From DASTPP01 sp035762175 (GTDB lineage: Bacteria > Myxococcota_A > Polyangia > Polyangiales > Polyangiaceae), in NCBI GenBank assembly GCA_035762175.1, contig DASTPP010000111.1, positions 89,854 to 153,853 of the forward strand: 64,000 bases of DNA. The letters are read 5' to 3'. The notes under the pieces were generated by a model. That model searched no databases, was not told the DNA's origin, and was given only the letters and a program-made list of their open reading frames with translations. A program made the position numbers and the translations under genes. Below, piece by piece: positions 26,533 to 36,211 of the stretch. The stretch's first letter is position 1; each line of letters starts with the position of its first letter.

Positions 26533-28281
26533 CTAGTGCCCGGTGTCTGGTGACTGGCGCCAAGTGTCTGCGGCAGGGGCGCACCCGGTTGCCGGGCCGA
26601 GCCGCCCCCTTCCGAAGGGGAAGGCCTCGGGGGGATGTGCCCTAGGGGCCGCTCGAGAGGCCGGCGGCTGAACACACACCGCTCGGCAGAAGGCCCCCAT
26701 CACACGCCCCGCTAACCCCGCCCTCACGTCTGCCCGGCGCCGCCCCTTGCTTGCCGTAGGTCCGCTTCGTTTCTGCTCGGGGGCACATTCGTTCTCGCTG
26801 CCTGTCCGCCTAGCTCGCACTCGCTCGAGCAAGGCCCAAGCGGCCTCGTAGTCGTGGCTTCCGGCATGAGCGAGTTCAGCCTCGGTCGGCACCAGCTCAC
26901 CGCGAAAGGCCTTGGAAAGGATGGCGCCGGCGAGACGTTCTGCTTGAACGGTGGCTCGATGCAGACGCTTCTCAAGCTCGTCGGCAAACTCGAAGATGGC
27001 ATGAACGCGCCGCAAAATTTCGGTCTGTTCTGCCAGGGATGGAAGACAGACCAAGGTAGAACGCAAATGGTCGAAGCTGAGGTGCGGACGGCCTTCGCCG
27101 TAAGCCCAGGTTCTGTACTGGCGTTGCCCGTGCTCGGGCGAGTTCAGCCACAGCTCGACGTAAGGCGCCATTTCTGGTCGGGCAAGTCTAACTAGCGCCA
27201 CGCTTTGGCAAACAAAGTGATCTTTCACTGCCGTATCCACACGGCAAACATCGCCAGTGTTCGCCCCGACGATGGTTACGAGCACGTCGTCTTTTTCGAC
27301 GCGCGTACGCTCTCGCTCTGGATCTGACTCCGGTGGGGCTACTCCCTGCCGGTACGAGCGGTCGAACAACATTGGCCGAACATTCTGCGCCATAACGAAG
27401 GTGCCGTAGCCGCCCTCCTTGTAAAATGGCTTCCATGCCCGTGAACCGCTGGTCATATGAACGGCCAGCGCGTCCAAGCTGACCCGCTTCCAACATTCTG
27501 GAGCTTCTAGCGCAAACTCATCTGTCGCAAGCGTGGCTGGCTTTCTGCGCCGTGGTAGATGCTCTAGCTCACGCCCAGTCGTCGTTTCGGCGGGCCCAAG
27601 CCCTCGCCAGTCTTCTGTCAACTTCCCCGAGCAGGCTGCCGCCAGCACCGCCTGCCGGAATCGTTTCAGGATCCCCCGCACCCGCTCGAGACGCTCACGG
27701 GCAGCGCTCACTTGGACAAGAAGCCCCTCGACCTGCGCGACTATACGGCGTTGCTCAGAGAGAGGAGGTAGATTCAGATGAAACGCAAGAACCGCAGGAA
27801 AGTAGATGGTCGTGTGCGTGCTACCTTTTCCGAACTCATGCAGATGCTCTCCCTCTGCCATCAAGGCGTACATCAGAAACTTGGGCTCTAGGGCGTCGGA
27901 GCAGACCCAGTTGACGAAGTCTTGGCTGGTCGCCATGGGACGCCCGAGAATCGTTACGTAGCCGACAGACGCCGTACGGGAGAGGCATACGGTGCCGGCG
28001 GGGAGCCAGCGGGCCGCGGAATTCGCAAGCCCCTCTTCGGTGATGGTTTGAAGCGTCCGATGAATGACCTGCCCGTGGTGACGGCCGGCGTCACGGATGC
28101 CGAGCCAGGGCACATTGCCGTCCCAATATTCGGGGTGCTTTCGGCTCGGTGTATGGCCACTCTCGAGCCGCGCGATGTCTGTCAGAAGTACGCGCTTCCA
28201 CCCCTCTGGAGGTGTATCACCCGGGTCCCCGACAGAGAGCGCAGCGCGCCCGGGGATGACTTCGTCCGAACGTTGTCTCAT
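26533..28281 (-). CDS. hsdS: type I restriction-modification specificity subunit
   Basis: This 582-residue HsdS subunit determines the DNA sequence recognised by the methylase and nuclease complex. Two target-recognition domains, roughly residues 25-185 and 265-430, are each followed by a conserved helix region (PPLSEQRRIVAQVEGLLVQ and LPSLAEQTEILRRVHAI). The start overlaps hsdM by ATGA. The last about 75 residues go beyond the usual HsdS end and are Arg/Pro-rich with shadow-like composition, so the original stop may have been lost. Confidence 0.88.
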   Translation of the reverse strand: MRQRSDEVIPGRAALSVGDPGDTPPEGWKRVLLTDIARLESGHTPSRKHPEYWDGNVPWLGIRDAGRHHGQVIHRTLQTITEEGLANSAARWLPAGTVCLSRTASVGYVTILGRPMATSQDFVNWVCSDALEPKFLMYALMAEGEHLHEFGKGSTHTTIYFPAVLAFHLNLPPLSEQRRIVAQVEGLLVQVSAARERLERVRGILKRFRQAVLAAACSGKLTEDWRGLGPAETTTGRELEHLPRRRKPATLATDEFALEAPECWKRVSLDALAVHMTSGSRAWKPFYKEGGYGTFVMAQNVRPMLFDRSYRQGVAPPESDPERERTRVEKDDVLVTIVGANTGDVCRVDTAVKDHFVCQSVALVRLARPEMAPYVELWLNSPEHGQRQYRTWAYGEGRPHLSFDHLRSTLVCLPSLAEQTEILRRVHAIFEFADELEKRLHRATVQAERLAGAILSKAFRGELVPTEAELAHAGSHDYEAAWALLERVRARRTGSENECAPEQKRSGPTASKGRRRADVRAGLAGRVMGAFCRAVCVQPPASRAAPRAHPPEAFPFGRGRLGPATGCAPAADTWRQSPDTGH

Positions 28282-29714
28282 GCCACCGCCCTCTTCGGCA
28301 CTTCGGCACCGCCCTCGAGCAGCTTGAGGATCTGGTTGAGCTCGCTCACCGCTTCTTCAAGCTCGGCGATAGCGTCTGTCGCGAGTTCTTCAGGGTCGGG
28401 CAGTTCATCGGCGTCGTCGAGCGACTCCTCTTTTAGCCACTTGAAGCCGTCGAGCTTGAAGTCTCGGGCCTTGACCTCCGCGTTGGTGAACGAGCGCCAG
28501 CGATCTTCTTTCGAGTCTGCGGTCTTGCGTTTCGCGCGACCGTTCGGGTCTGGGCCATAGCAGCGTTCGAACTCAGCGAAGTGGGCTGGGGCGAGGGGGC
28601 GGTCTTTCTTGGTGATTGAAGGCACGTTCGTGCGGGCGTCGTAGACCCAGACCTTCTCGGTGGGGGCGCCCTTGGTGAAGAAGACGACGTTGGCTTTGAC
28701 CCCGGGGCAGTAAGGGGTGAAGGTGCCCCGGGGCAGACGCAACACGGTGTGCAAGTCGCAGTCTTCGGTCAGAATCTTGAAAACCTCGCCAGCTTGGTCG
28801 GCGAAGAGGCAGTTGTCGGGCAAGATGACGGCGGCCCTGCCGCCCGGCTTCAAGACCGTCAAGATGTGCTGCAGGAAATTGAGCTGCTTGTTCGACGTTT
28901 CGACGGTGAAGTCTTCGCGCTCGGGGCTCTGGTTCGCGCCCTTGGTGCCGAAGGGCGGGTTGGTTAGAACGACGTCGAAGCGGTCGGCCGAGGGCGGGTC
29001 GTAGATGGTGTCGCCGAGCGTGATCAAGGGCTCGATGCCGTGCAGGTAGAGGTTCATCAGGGCGAGGCGCCGAGGCCTCGCGACAAGTTCTTGGCCGAAG
29101 AAGGTCTTTTGCCTGACGCGGCGCGCGAGGCCACGGTCGATTGCCCCGCTGGTCTGCTTCTCGAACCACTCGTAGGCGGCGACCAAGAAGCCCCCCGTGC
29201 CGCAGGCAGGGTCGCAGATGGTGAAGTCGGGCCGGTCGCGGGGGTCAGGCTTGAGGCAGCGCACGATGCTGTCGATAAGCACGCGGGGAGTGAAGTACTG
29301 ACCCGCGCCCTTCTTGCCCTCGGCTGCGGCCTTCTCGAGCAAACCCTCGTAGGCGGCGGCCTTGACGTCGACGTCGAGGCCCGTCCACTCCGTCTCGTCA
29401 ATGAGGGCGATGAGCTTCTTCAGGTTGACGGGGTTGCTGAAGCGGCTCTGGGCGCTCGCGTAGATGTCACCGAGCAGGCCGGGATGCTTGCTCAGCGCAC
29501 GCAGGGCGTCTTCGTAGTGCTCGAGCAGGTCGGTGCCACTCTTGGCCCGCAGGCTCGGCCAGTCGCACCCCTCGGGTAGGGCGACCTTCCGTGTCTCGTC
29601 GGCCATCTTCAAGAAGAGCAGGTACGTGATCTGCTCGATGTAGTCGCCGTAGTCGATGCCGTCGTGGCGTAGCGTGTGGCAGAAGCCCCAGAGCTTTTGA
29701 GCGACGTCGGTCAT
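28278..29714 (-). CDS. hsdM: type I restriction-modification methyltransferase subunit
   Basis: This 478-residue N6-adenine methyltransferase subunit has an N-terminal HsdM helical domain and a SAM-binding core. Motif I is DPACGTGGF (168-176) and catalytic motif IV is NPPF (252-255). It works with HsdS as a stand-alone methylase and with HsdR for restriction. It lies between hsdR and hsdS in one leftward unit, with a 197-bp gap before it and a 4-bp overlap with hsdS after it. Length and motifs look intact. Confidence 0.92.
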   Translation of the reverse strand: MTDVAQKLWGFCHTLRHDGIDYGDYIEQITYLLFLKMADETRKVALPEGCDWPSLRAKSGTDLLEHYEDALRALSKHPGLLGDIYASAQSRFSNPVNLKKLIALIDETEWTGLDVDVKAAAYEGLLEKAAAEGKKGAGQYFTPRVLIDSIVRCLKPDPRDRPDFTICDPACGTGGFLVAAYEWFEKQTSGAIDRGLARRVRQKTFFGQELVARPRRLALMNLYLHGIEPLITLGDTIYDPPSADRFDVVLTNPPFGTKGANQSPEREDFTVETSNKQLNFLQHILTVLKPGGRAAVILPDNCLFADQAGEVFKILTEDCDLHTVLRLPRGTFTPYCPGVKANVVFFTKGAPTEKVWVYDARTNVPSITKKDRPLAPAHFAEFERCYGPDPNGRAKRKTADSKEDRWRSFTNAEVKARDFKLDGFKWLKEESLDDADELPDPEELATDAIAELEEAVSELNQILKLLEGGAEVPKRAVA

Positions 29715-29911
29715 GCGTTGAGCACCTCGCCCTGGGGGTCGTGAAGGTGCCGCCGAGCGAGGTCAACCCTCAACGCGAGGGGTCGAGCGTCGGCGCAGTC
29801 TTCGTGGGGCGGGAGGAGGGGGCCGGCATGCCATGGGAAGCATCAGGGCCCGTGCGGCGGGGGGGTGAGCCACCGACGCGCGCTCGACGGCAGGCGTTCG
29901 GAGGCCACGGC

Positions 29912-32593
29912 TCAGGCGGCGAGAGCTTCGTTGAGATCGTGCAGGAGGCCGTCGAGCCGGTCGCCAAAGACCTTGCGCACTGCGGGCCAGCCGCCGCCAC
30001 GCGTCAGCACGGGGATGACGTCGAAGTCGTCGCGCTCGATGGAGAGGTTCTCGCGCAGGTGCTCGCGGATGCGATCGAGCCACTTCTGCTGCTCGGGGGT
30101 GAAGGTCTGCCCGGCCGCCACCCGGTCGAAGGCACGCTCGACCCGCTCGGCGGCGGTGAGCAAGGGCTGGGCGTCGTCAGCCGCGTGCTTAACCATCGAG
30201 ATGATGTCGACGAGGGCACGGTGGTACCTCTGCTCGTGCGCCTTTTGTAGCTTCTCGGGGGTGAAGAGGTAGGGGCTCGAGGCGAGCTTCGCCCGCAGCT
30301 CGGCGAGGGCCTGGGCGCTCCAGTCGCGTGGGCGGTCGAGCAAGATGCGGATGGCCTCGATGTGCGCGGCGTTCTCGCGCACGAAGTCGGCGAAGGCGTC
30401 GAGGTAGTCGTCGGGCTTGTACTGGTTGCCGTGCACGTCCCGCACGAAGAGTGCTGACGAGACGTCGTCGATCACGCCGTGTGCCTTGTAGAAGAATCGC
30501 TCTTTTCGGGGGTAGTTGGCGAGCAAGTCTTGGAAGTCTTTGTCGCGTAGGGTCTTCATCGTCGCGACGAAGTCGGCTCGCAGGGCGCGGGGCAGCCCGC
30601 GGGCGTAGCGGCCGACGTCGCCGTCAGGCAGGTAGGCGGCGAAGAGGTCGCGGGCCTCGCCCGACATCTGCTTGTCGACCCGATGCAGGCGCTTGACGAG
30701 GCAGCCGACGTTGTAGTCTCGGTCGCGGTTGTGCCAGATGTCGTCGACGATCTCGGCGATGCTGCGCGTCGGCTTCTCGAGCGGCTCGAGGGTGGGGCCG
30801 GTAGCACCCTTGAAGTAGGCGAGCAGGGTGCCGTCGAAGCAGTCGAACACCGTGAAGTGCGACTTGTCGGTGAACTTCTCGCCCTTGCGGGTGCCGCGGC
30901 CCACCATTTGCTCGAAGAGGATGCGGCTCTTGACCGGACGCAAGAAGACCAGGAACTCGAGGTCGGGTATGTCGACGCCGGTCGTGAGCAGGTCGACCGT
31001 CACGGCGACGCCAGGGTTGGGCCGGTTGCGAAACTCGCGAATGCGTTGCAGCGGCCGGTCGACCCGCCCGGTGATCTTATCGACGAAGGCGTCGCCCCGG
31101 CCGAACACGTCGCGGGCCATGTCGACGAGCTGGTCAGCGTGCGAGGTGTGCTGCAGATCGTTGACCGCGAAGATGAGGGTCTTGGGGAAGCGCCGGTAGC
31201 GTTGCTCATGCGCGTCGGCGTGTTTCTTGAGCTCTTCGAGAATCTTGCGGTTCGAGTCGGGGGCGGTGATGAGCCGCTCGACCTCGGCGGTATCGAACTG
31301 GCGCTCGTCTTCGACTTGGTCGAGCTTCGAGAGCCCGGTCTGTGGGTCGACGACCTCGACTTCTTCTCCCTCGCGGAGAAAGACGCCCCGAAGGCGCACG
31401 TTCGAGCGCACGTTGACCGCGTCGTAGTCGACCAGGTACCCGTCTTTGACGGCGTCTTGGTAGCCGTACCGGTAGACGAGGTGCTTGAAGAACGCGGTCG
31501 TGTGGCCTGCCGGCGTCGCCGTCAGGCCGATCGTCAGCGCGTCGAAGTGCTCGAGGGTGCTGCGCCAGACCGACTGCTCGGCCGCGGTGTAGCCGCGGTG
31601 GCACTCGTCGGCCACGACGAGGTCGAAGGCGTGAATGGGTATGTCGAGGCGATCGGCGTCGTCGTCGATCGCCTCGTCGCCGAGGCCGAAGATGGCCCCC
31701 CTGCCCAGCAGGTTGATGGCCATTCGCTGGATGGTGCTGACGTAAACGAAGGTGTCGCCCTCCTGCGGGTCGGTCAGGTACTTCGTCGGCAGAACCTTGG
31801 GGTCGAACTTCTCGTCTGCGCCGAAGTCTTCGGTCTGAAAACGGCTGCTATAGACCTCGTAGATCTTGTCGAACTTCACGCCCCGCTCGGCTTCGAACGC
31901 AGCGAACGCGCGCACGGCTTGCGCCGCGAGCGCACGGCGGTCGACCAGAAAGAGCACCCGTTTGGCGACCCCTGCCTTCATCAGGCGGTAGATCTGGTGC
32001 ACCATCGTGAAGGTCTTGCCGGTGCCCGTCGCCATCGCCACCAGCAAGTGCCGCTTGCGCTCGGCGATCGCCTGCTCGATCGCAGCGCAGGCGTCCCGTT
32101 GGTAGGGGCGGAGCCGCGGGTGGTCGAAGGGCGTCGCCTTGAGCTTGCGACACCCCCCGTCGAGATCGCGGCCCAAAAACTCGCGCAGTGCTGCGGGCGA
32201 GTGAAATGCAGCCACCTTGCGCGACCGATTCAGCGGGTGGCGAACGTCGTGAAACCAGATGACCTCGCCGTTGGTCGCGTAGAGAAAGGGTACCCGCAGG
32301 CCGTCGAAGTCGTAGGGCGAGCCCTCGAGACCGCGAGCGTAGCGCTCGGCCTGGGTCAGAACGTTCTGAGGGCCGACGGTGAGCTTCTTTGCCTCGACCA
32401 CCCCCACCACATGGCCGTCGAGCGAGAGAGCGTAGTCAGCAGGGCCAGCGCTCGTGTCGTGCTCTTCGGTTCGATGGGGCGCGCCGACTGGCGTAGAGGT
32501 CGTGCGAAGGCGCCAACCGAGCGCGTCAAGCCTAGGGTCGATGCGCTTCTTGCGGGTTAGCCACTCTGGTTCGACGGACTTTGAGGCAGCCAT
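29912..32593 (-). CDS. hsdR: type I restriction endonuclease subunit R
   Basis: This 893-residue motor and nuclease subunit cleaves unmodified DNA far from the recognition site. The N-terminal nuclease domain shows D53 and EAK at 67-69 (VVGVVEAKKL). The helicase/translocase domain has Walker A GTGKT (190-194), ADECHRGY in motif II, LTATPAGHT in motif III and VGRGTRKGE in motif VI. It is the first gene of the hsdR-hsdM-hsdS unit inside the mobile element and probably protects the host or the element from competing phage. All key motifs look intact, so activity is plausible. Confidence 0.92.
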   Translation of the reverse strand: MAASKSVEPEWLTRKKRIDPRLDALGWRLRTTSTPVGAPHRTEEHDTSAGPADYALSLDGHVVGVVEAKKLTVGPQNVLTQAERYARGLEGSPYDFDGLRVPFLYATNGEVIWFHDVRHPLNRSRKVAAFHSPAALREFLGRDLDGGCRKLKATPFDHPRLRPYQRDACAAIEQAIAERKRHLLVAMATGTGKTFTMVHQIYRLMKAGVAKRVLFLVDRRALAAQAVRAFAAFEAERGVKFDKIYEVYSSRFQTEDFGADEKFDPKVLPTKYLTDPQEGDTFVYVSTIQRMAINLLGRGAIFGLGDEAIDDDADRLDIPIHAFDLVVADECHRGYTAAEQSVWRSTLEHFDALTIGLTATPAGHTTAFFKHLVYRYGYQDAVKDGYLVDYDAVNVRSNVRLRGVFLREGEEVEVVDPQTGLSKLDQVEDERQFDTAEVERLITAPDSNRKILEELKKHADAHEQRYRRFPKTLIFAVNDLQHTSHADQLVDMARDVFGRGDAFVDKITGRVDRPLQRIREFRNRPNPGVAVTVDLLTTGVDIPDLEFLVFLRPVKSRILFEQMVGRGTRKGEKFTDKSHFTVFDCFDGTLLAYFKGATGPTLEPLEKPTRSIAEIVDDIWHNRDRDYNVGCLVKRLHRVDKQMSGEARDLFAAYLPDGDVGRYARGLPRALRADFVATMKTLRDKDFQDLLANYPRKERFFYKAHGVIDDVSSALFVRDVHGNQYKPDDYLDAFADFVRENAAHIEAIRILLDRPRDWSAQALAELRAKLASSPYLFTPEKLQKAHEQRYHRALVDIISMVKHAADDAQPLLTAAERVERAFDRVAAGQTFTPEQQKWLDRIREHLRENLSIERDDFDVIPVLTRGGGWPAVRKVFGDRLDGLLHDLNEALAA

Positions 32594-32876
32594 CGGTGAA
32601 CGCTCGAACGACGAACGTAAGGCAGGCTTTTAAGGCCGTTCAAGCCTGAAACAAGCCCCTGCGCTCGGTCGCAGTTTGTCCTCCCCCTCTCGAACCCAAA
32701 CAAATGCCTAGCCAGCTCAAGGGCCCCAGCAGCGCTGAGCGAGGAAAGCTTCGCTGGCGCCTGCCAGAGGTGTTTCTCACCTACGCTCGCTTCCTCACGA
32801 AAATAACGTGAGCGTACTTCGCTGCCCTCGCGCCAGTGGGTAGCAAGTTTCGCTACCTGCGCCGGCAAAGTCGGCG

Positions 32877-33758
32877 CTAGAGCCTCAGCGCTGCGGCCAA
32901 CGTCTCGTGCGCCTCCTTGGCCGTCCGAAATGCTTCGTCGGTGCCGCCCCGGTCGGGGTGAGACGCAAGCGCCGCGCGCCGCCAAGCGGCCTTGAGTTCG
33001 GCCGCCGAGCAAGGCCAGGGCAGGCCGAGCACCCTGGCGGCCACGGGCGCTTCGCCCTGCGCCTGAAAGGCCTCGAGCCTCTCTTTCCAAGACCCTCGCT
33101 GCGCACGCCAGTTCACGCCGTGGTGCAGCCGCCCAAAGGCCTCTGCGAAGAGCGCCGCGTCGGCGTCTCGCTCGCGCGCCGCGCGCTTGCGGTCGTAGCC
33201 TGGCGGCGGCTCGGTGCGGAGCCACCACTCGTGCGGCATCTCGCCCCGGCGCTTGGTCTTCAGGTAGGCCGCGAGGCGGGCGCGGGCGGCCTCGAGCCGA
33301 TCGGCGTGGGCGGCGCCCGCGGCGGGCGCGGGCAGGGGTTCGTCGCGCTCGAACAAGTCGTAAAGCCGCGACTCGTCGGCCGTCGGCTGCCGCACGACTC
33401 TCGCGAGCTCGGCCCAGAGCCAGCTATGCCGATCGCGCCACAGCTCGAGCTCGAGCGGATCGTAGACTTCGCGCGCCAGGCCGATGCGCAAGGTCGCTTC
33501 GTTCGCCCGCCGGCGCACCGAAGCCCAGAAGCGGCCGAGCGCGACGGGGTTCTCGGCCTCGAGACAGCACCGACGGACCGCGTCGCCGGGCCGCGCGATG
33601 ACCCGGTTGCGCGGCTTGCCGTCGATGCGGAAAGCCACCCGAACGATGGGCTTGATCGTCTCACGACTGAGGCCTTCGGGCGGGTGCGGGCAATCGCTCC
33701 GGTCGTCGATGCCGCGGGCGCTCAGGGGCTTCCGCTGCCACGCCACGAACAAGGTCAA
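32877..33758 (-). CDS. J-domain (DnaJ-like) protein of unknown partner
   Basis: This 293-residue protein has no recognised N-terminal domain, though the first half reads as a compact globular region (MTLFVAWQRKPLSARGIDDR, LRIGLAREVYDPLELELWRD). The last about 55 residues form a J domain with VLGLPWPCSAAELKAAWRRA and the HPD tripeptide at 267-269. J domains stimulate Hsp70 chaperones, so this protein may recruit DnaK to a specific phage or element process. It shares a 4-bp overlap with the upstream 33755-34162 gene and lies beside the hsd genes. Confidence 0.7.
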   Translation of the reverse strand: MTLFVAWQRKPLSARGIDDRSDCPHPPEGLSRETIKPIVRVAFRIDGKPRNRVIARPGDAVRRCCLEAENPVALGRFWASVRRRANEATLRIGLAREVYDPLELELWRDRHSWLWAELARVVRQPTADESRLYDLFERDEPLPAPAAGAAHADRLEAARARLAAYLKTKRRGEMPHEWWLRTEPPPGYDRKRAARERDADAALFAEAFGRLHHGVNWRAQRGSWKERLEAFQAQGEAPVAARVLGLPWPCSAAELKAAWRRAALASHPDRGGTDEAFRTAKEAHETLAAALRL

Positions 33759-34162
33759 GCCTGCCCCGCGATCGTCATCGTCACCCGCCGGAACGAGGCG
33801 AAGGCCTCGCCCGCGTGCGCCAAGACGACCGGGCCGCCGAGGCCTGCGATGCGCCTGACCTCGCGCTCTGCGGCGTCTTGGTCGGCGTCGGCCATGTCGG
33901 CGAAGTCGCGCGCTAGCTTGGCGGCGACGTCGACCGTGGTGGGCGCAACGATGTAGCGGCCGGCGACGCGGGGGAACGCGGCAAAGAGCGCCGCGCCGCC
34001 GTCGGCCGTCATGAAGGGCGACTCGGCGTCAAAGACGAGCAACGCCAGATCCGAGAGCGGGGCGCCGCGCGCCAACTCGGCATCGATGAGTGCCGAGAGT
34101 TCCGGGCCGGCCTTCTCCAGCGCTTCGTCAAGGGCGCGCTGAGCCTCTCCGCGGGTTTGCAT
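33755..34162 (-). CDS. hypothetical partner of the J-domain protein
   Basis: This 135-residue protein starts at ATG 34162 and is coupled to the J-domain gene by ATGA. Residues look helical (EAQRALDEALEKAGPELSAL) then beta/alpha (DLALLVFDAESPFMTADGG, ADMADADQDAAEREVRRI). I do not recognise a domain. The upstream region (34200-34280) is A/T-rich and could drive both this gene and the divergent 34312 gene. Confidence 0.5.
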   Translation of the reverse strand: MQTRGEAQRALDEALEKAGPELSALIDAELARGAPLSDLALLVFDAESPFMTADGGAALFAAFPRVAGRYIVAPTTVDVAAKLARDFADMADADQDAAEREVRRIAGLGGPVVLAHAGEAFASFRRVTMTIAGQA

Positions 34163-34311
34163 GGCCTGAAAGGTAGCGCTTCGGGGCCTGCCAGCCAGTG
34201 CCGACATTGGGGTTACTACAGCATATTTTACATGACCTATCGGGGGTTGGATGAGGCGGACAAGATATGTCAGTATGGACGCACAACAACGCCGATGGAA
34301 AGGGCCCGCCG

Positions 34312-34509
34312 ATGAGTGGCAAGCGAGAGCCGTCGAGGGCCGCCGACCTGTTGGGAGACGCCCTCTGTTTCGCCGCCGGCCTGTTGCTGGCCCGGGGCTT
34401 CGGGCGGCGCGGGGCCTGCCTGCGGGTCACCCCCGACGCGACCGGCGCGCGGCTCGAGGTCTGCGCCGCGGGCGAGGGCGATGACGAACCGGGGGCGCTC
34501 GACCGATGA
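34312..34509 (+). CDS. small element protein preceding terminase-like genes
   Basis: This 65-residue protein begins at ATG 34312 (MSGKREPSRAADLLGDALCF) with a Shine-Dalgarno-like ggaaagg upstream. The middle is hydrophobic (ALCFAAGLLLARGFG), possibly a single membrane helix or helix in a small scaffold. It overlaps the next gene by 4 bp. Its function is unknown; it probably belongs to the same transcript as the small-terminase-like genes. Confidence 0.5.
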   Translation: MSGKREPSRAADLLGDALCFAAGLLLARGFGRRGACLRVTPDATGARLEVCAAGEGDDEPGALDR

Positions 34510-35222
34510 CGAAGCGCGCCGGCCCCGACGACCTCGCAGCGCTGCTCGAAAGCCTGCGCCTTGCGCCCGCGCTCGAGGGCGAAGCGCGCGTCACTCCGGC
34601 GCGCGCCCTGAAGCGCCCCGCCCGAGCGAGCGGCGTAACGCCGCTCCGTGCCCCGAAGCGTCCGCGGGGCCGGCCCTCGACGCTGACCCCGGCGGTGACC
34701 CGGGCGCTCTGCGAGGGGTTGCGAACCGGCCTCCCGATCGGGCTCGCCTGCCGGCGCGCGGGCATCCCCCGGCGCACTTACCACGCTTGGGTCGCGCGGG
34801 GCGAAGACGACCTCGACGACGGGCGCGACACGTTGCATGCGGACTTCGCCGCGAGCGTCGGCCGGGCCCGCGCCGAGCTCGCCTACGAGCTGCACGAGGC
34901 CTTGCTGCGCGCGGCGCGCCTTCCGCCGGGCGCCTTCGACTGGCGCGCGGCCGCCCGCTGGCTTGAGCGGCTCTTCCCCGAGCACTACGCCCTCGGCCCG
35001 ACGCGGCTGCGGGCTCAGCGCCTCGCCGCCGGGTGGGACGCGAGGCGCGCCGCCCGGCGAGGGCGCCCGCTCACGGCCGACTACTTCGGCTTGTTCTACG
35101 ACGTGCTCGGCCCCGCCGACCTCGAGCGCTTCGCCCGCCTCTCGGCCACCCCGCCGGCCCGGCGTGCTACGGACCGCGACAGACCGCGACAGGAAGGGGC
35201 CCCCGCCCCGGCCCGGGCATGA
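34506..35222 (+). CDS. small-terminase-like HTH protein
   Basis: This 238-residue protein resembles the small subunit of phage terminases: a basic linker, then GRPSTLTPAVTRALCEGLRT with a helix-turn-helix (GLACRRAGIPRRTYHAWVA), a helical region (DFAASVGRARAELAYELHEA), and DWRAAARWLERLFPEHY, the typical pattern in these families. Small terminases choose DNA for packaging. No large terminase, portal or capsid gene was seen in the window. In phage satellites a small terminase can redirect the helper phage machinery. That role is inferred from context. Confidence 0.7.
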   Translation: MTKRAGPDDLAALLESLRLAPALEGEARVTPARALKRPARASGVTPLRAPKRPRGRPSTLTPAVTRALCEGLRTGLPIGLACRRAGIPRRTYHAWVARGEDDLDDGRDTLHADFAASVGRARAELAYELHEALLRAARLPPGAFDWRAAARWLERLFPEHYALGPTRLRAQRLAAGWDARRAARRGRPLTADYFGLFYDVLGPADLERFARLSATPPARRATDRDRPRQEGAPAPARA

Positions 35223-35689
35223 GCGCCGCCCGCATCCCCCCGGACCTCGAACCGCTCGTGTTCGCCCTCGACGGGCGCGGCCTCACCAGCCGCCAGATCG
35301 CCGCCGAGCTGCGGGCCGAGCACGGCCTTTCGGTCCACCACTCGAGCGTCGCCCGCCTCGTCCGAAAGCAGCGCGCCGCCCGGGCCGAGGCCGTCAAGGG
35401 CGTGGTGCGCGACACGGTCGGGCGCGCCGTCGAGGCGGACTTGGCCCTACTCGCCCGCGAAACGGGGCGGCTCGAGGCGGCCCTGCCGGGGCTCCTGAAA
35501 GAGAACCTCGACGGCTACCTCCGCTCGCTGCACACCCTCTGCCGCGTCATCGCAACCCGCTTCGACATCTCGCGCGAGGTGAACCCGAAGAAGGGCAAGC
35601 GCACGCTCGAAGATCTGCTCGAGGCCGGCGAGGCCGAGGGCGACGACGAGGACGGCACCCCGGGCGGGATACCCGAGGGGCGGGCGTAG
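35219..35689 (+). CDS. HTH protein, second small-terminase-like gene
   Basis: This 156-residue protein overlaps the previous gene by ATGA. It has an N-terminal helix-turn-helix (LTSRQIAAELRAEHGLSVHH, then SSVARLVRKQR), a central helical region (ADLALLARETGRLEAALPGL) and an acidic tail with Gly/Glu. The layout fits a small packaging or replication DNA-binding protein. It could be a partner of the small-terminase-like gene. The specific family is unknown. Confidence 0.6.
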   Translation: MSAARIPPDLEPLVFALDGRGLTSRQIAAELRAEHGLSVHHSSVARLVRKQRAARAEAVKGVVRDTVGRAVEADLALLARETGRLEAALPGLLKENLDGYLRSLHTLCRVIATRFDISREVNPKKGKRTLEDLLEAGEAEGDDEDGTPGGIPEGRA

Positions 35690-36211
35690 GCGTCGGGCAT
35701 TTTTTGCACACTACGCGATCGGGCGCGCGCACGCGCGAGGCGCCCGCCACCGGGGCGGGTTCTATGGCCGGCTCGCGCCCGTGAGTCGCCTGCCGGCCCG
35801 CTCGAAGACCGAGCGTGATTTTTTTGGCAGGCCCGCGCGCGAGCGGGGGCCGAGGGTCCCGATTTTCTGAACGGGTCCGGGCGCGGGGGCGAGGCCTCGG
35901 CCGGCCCGACCCTCCGGGGCAATTCAGGGCCTTTCTGCCAACCGCCCTCGCGCGAGGCCCGCCCCCGGGCCGCAGCCGAAACGCCCAGCGGGGGAGTTTT
36001 GCAACACGGCAAAAAAGGGCGCGCACGACCGGCCAGCGCGGCACCTGCCGGCCCCCTGCCAGCGGGGGGTGCCTCGGGGGGGCGGCACCCTACCACCCTC
36101 GGCCGACGGGCCGGCCGCGCCGAGGCTGGCACCCTGGCCAGGCCTTCGAGGGCGAGAGGGGCGGGTTCGTGCGCTTCTCGAGGCAGCCTCGCCAAGGCCC
36201 CTAGGAGGCGT
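35690..36211. other. gene-poor region in element
   Basis: No gene with coding character was found. It begins with a T-run (gcattttttgcaca at 35698-35711) that may help end the rightward transcript and includes many GC-rich simple stretches. Open frames on both strands are shadows. The only other feature is a PmeI-type site (gtttaaac) near 36209. Confidence 0.35.
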
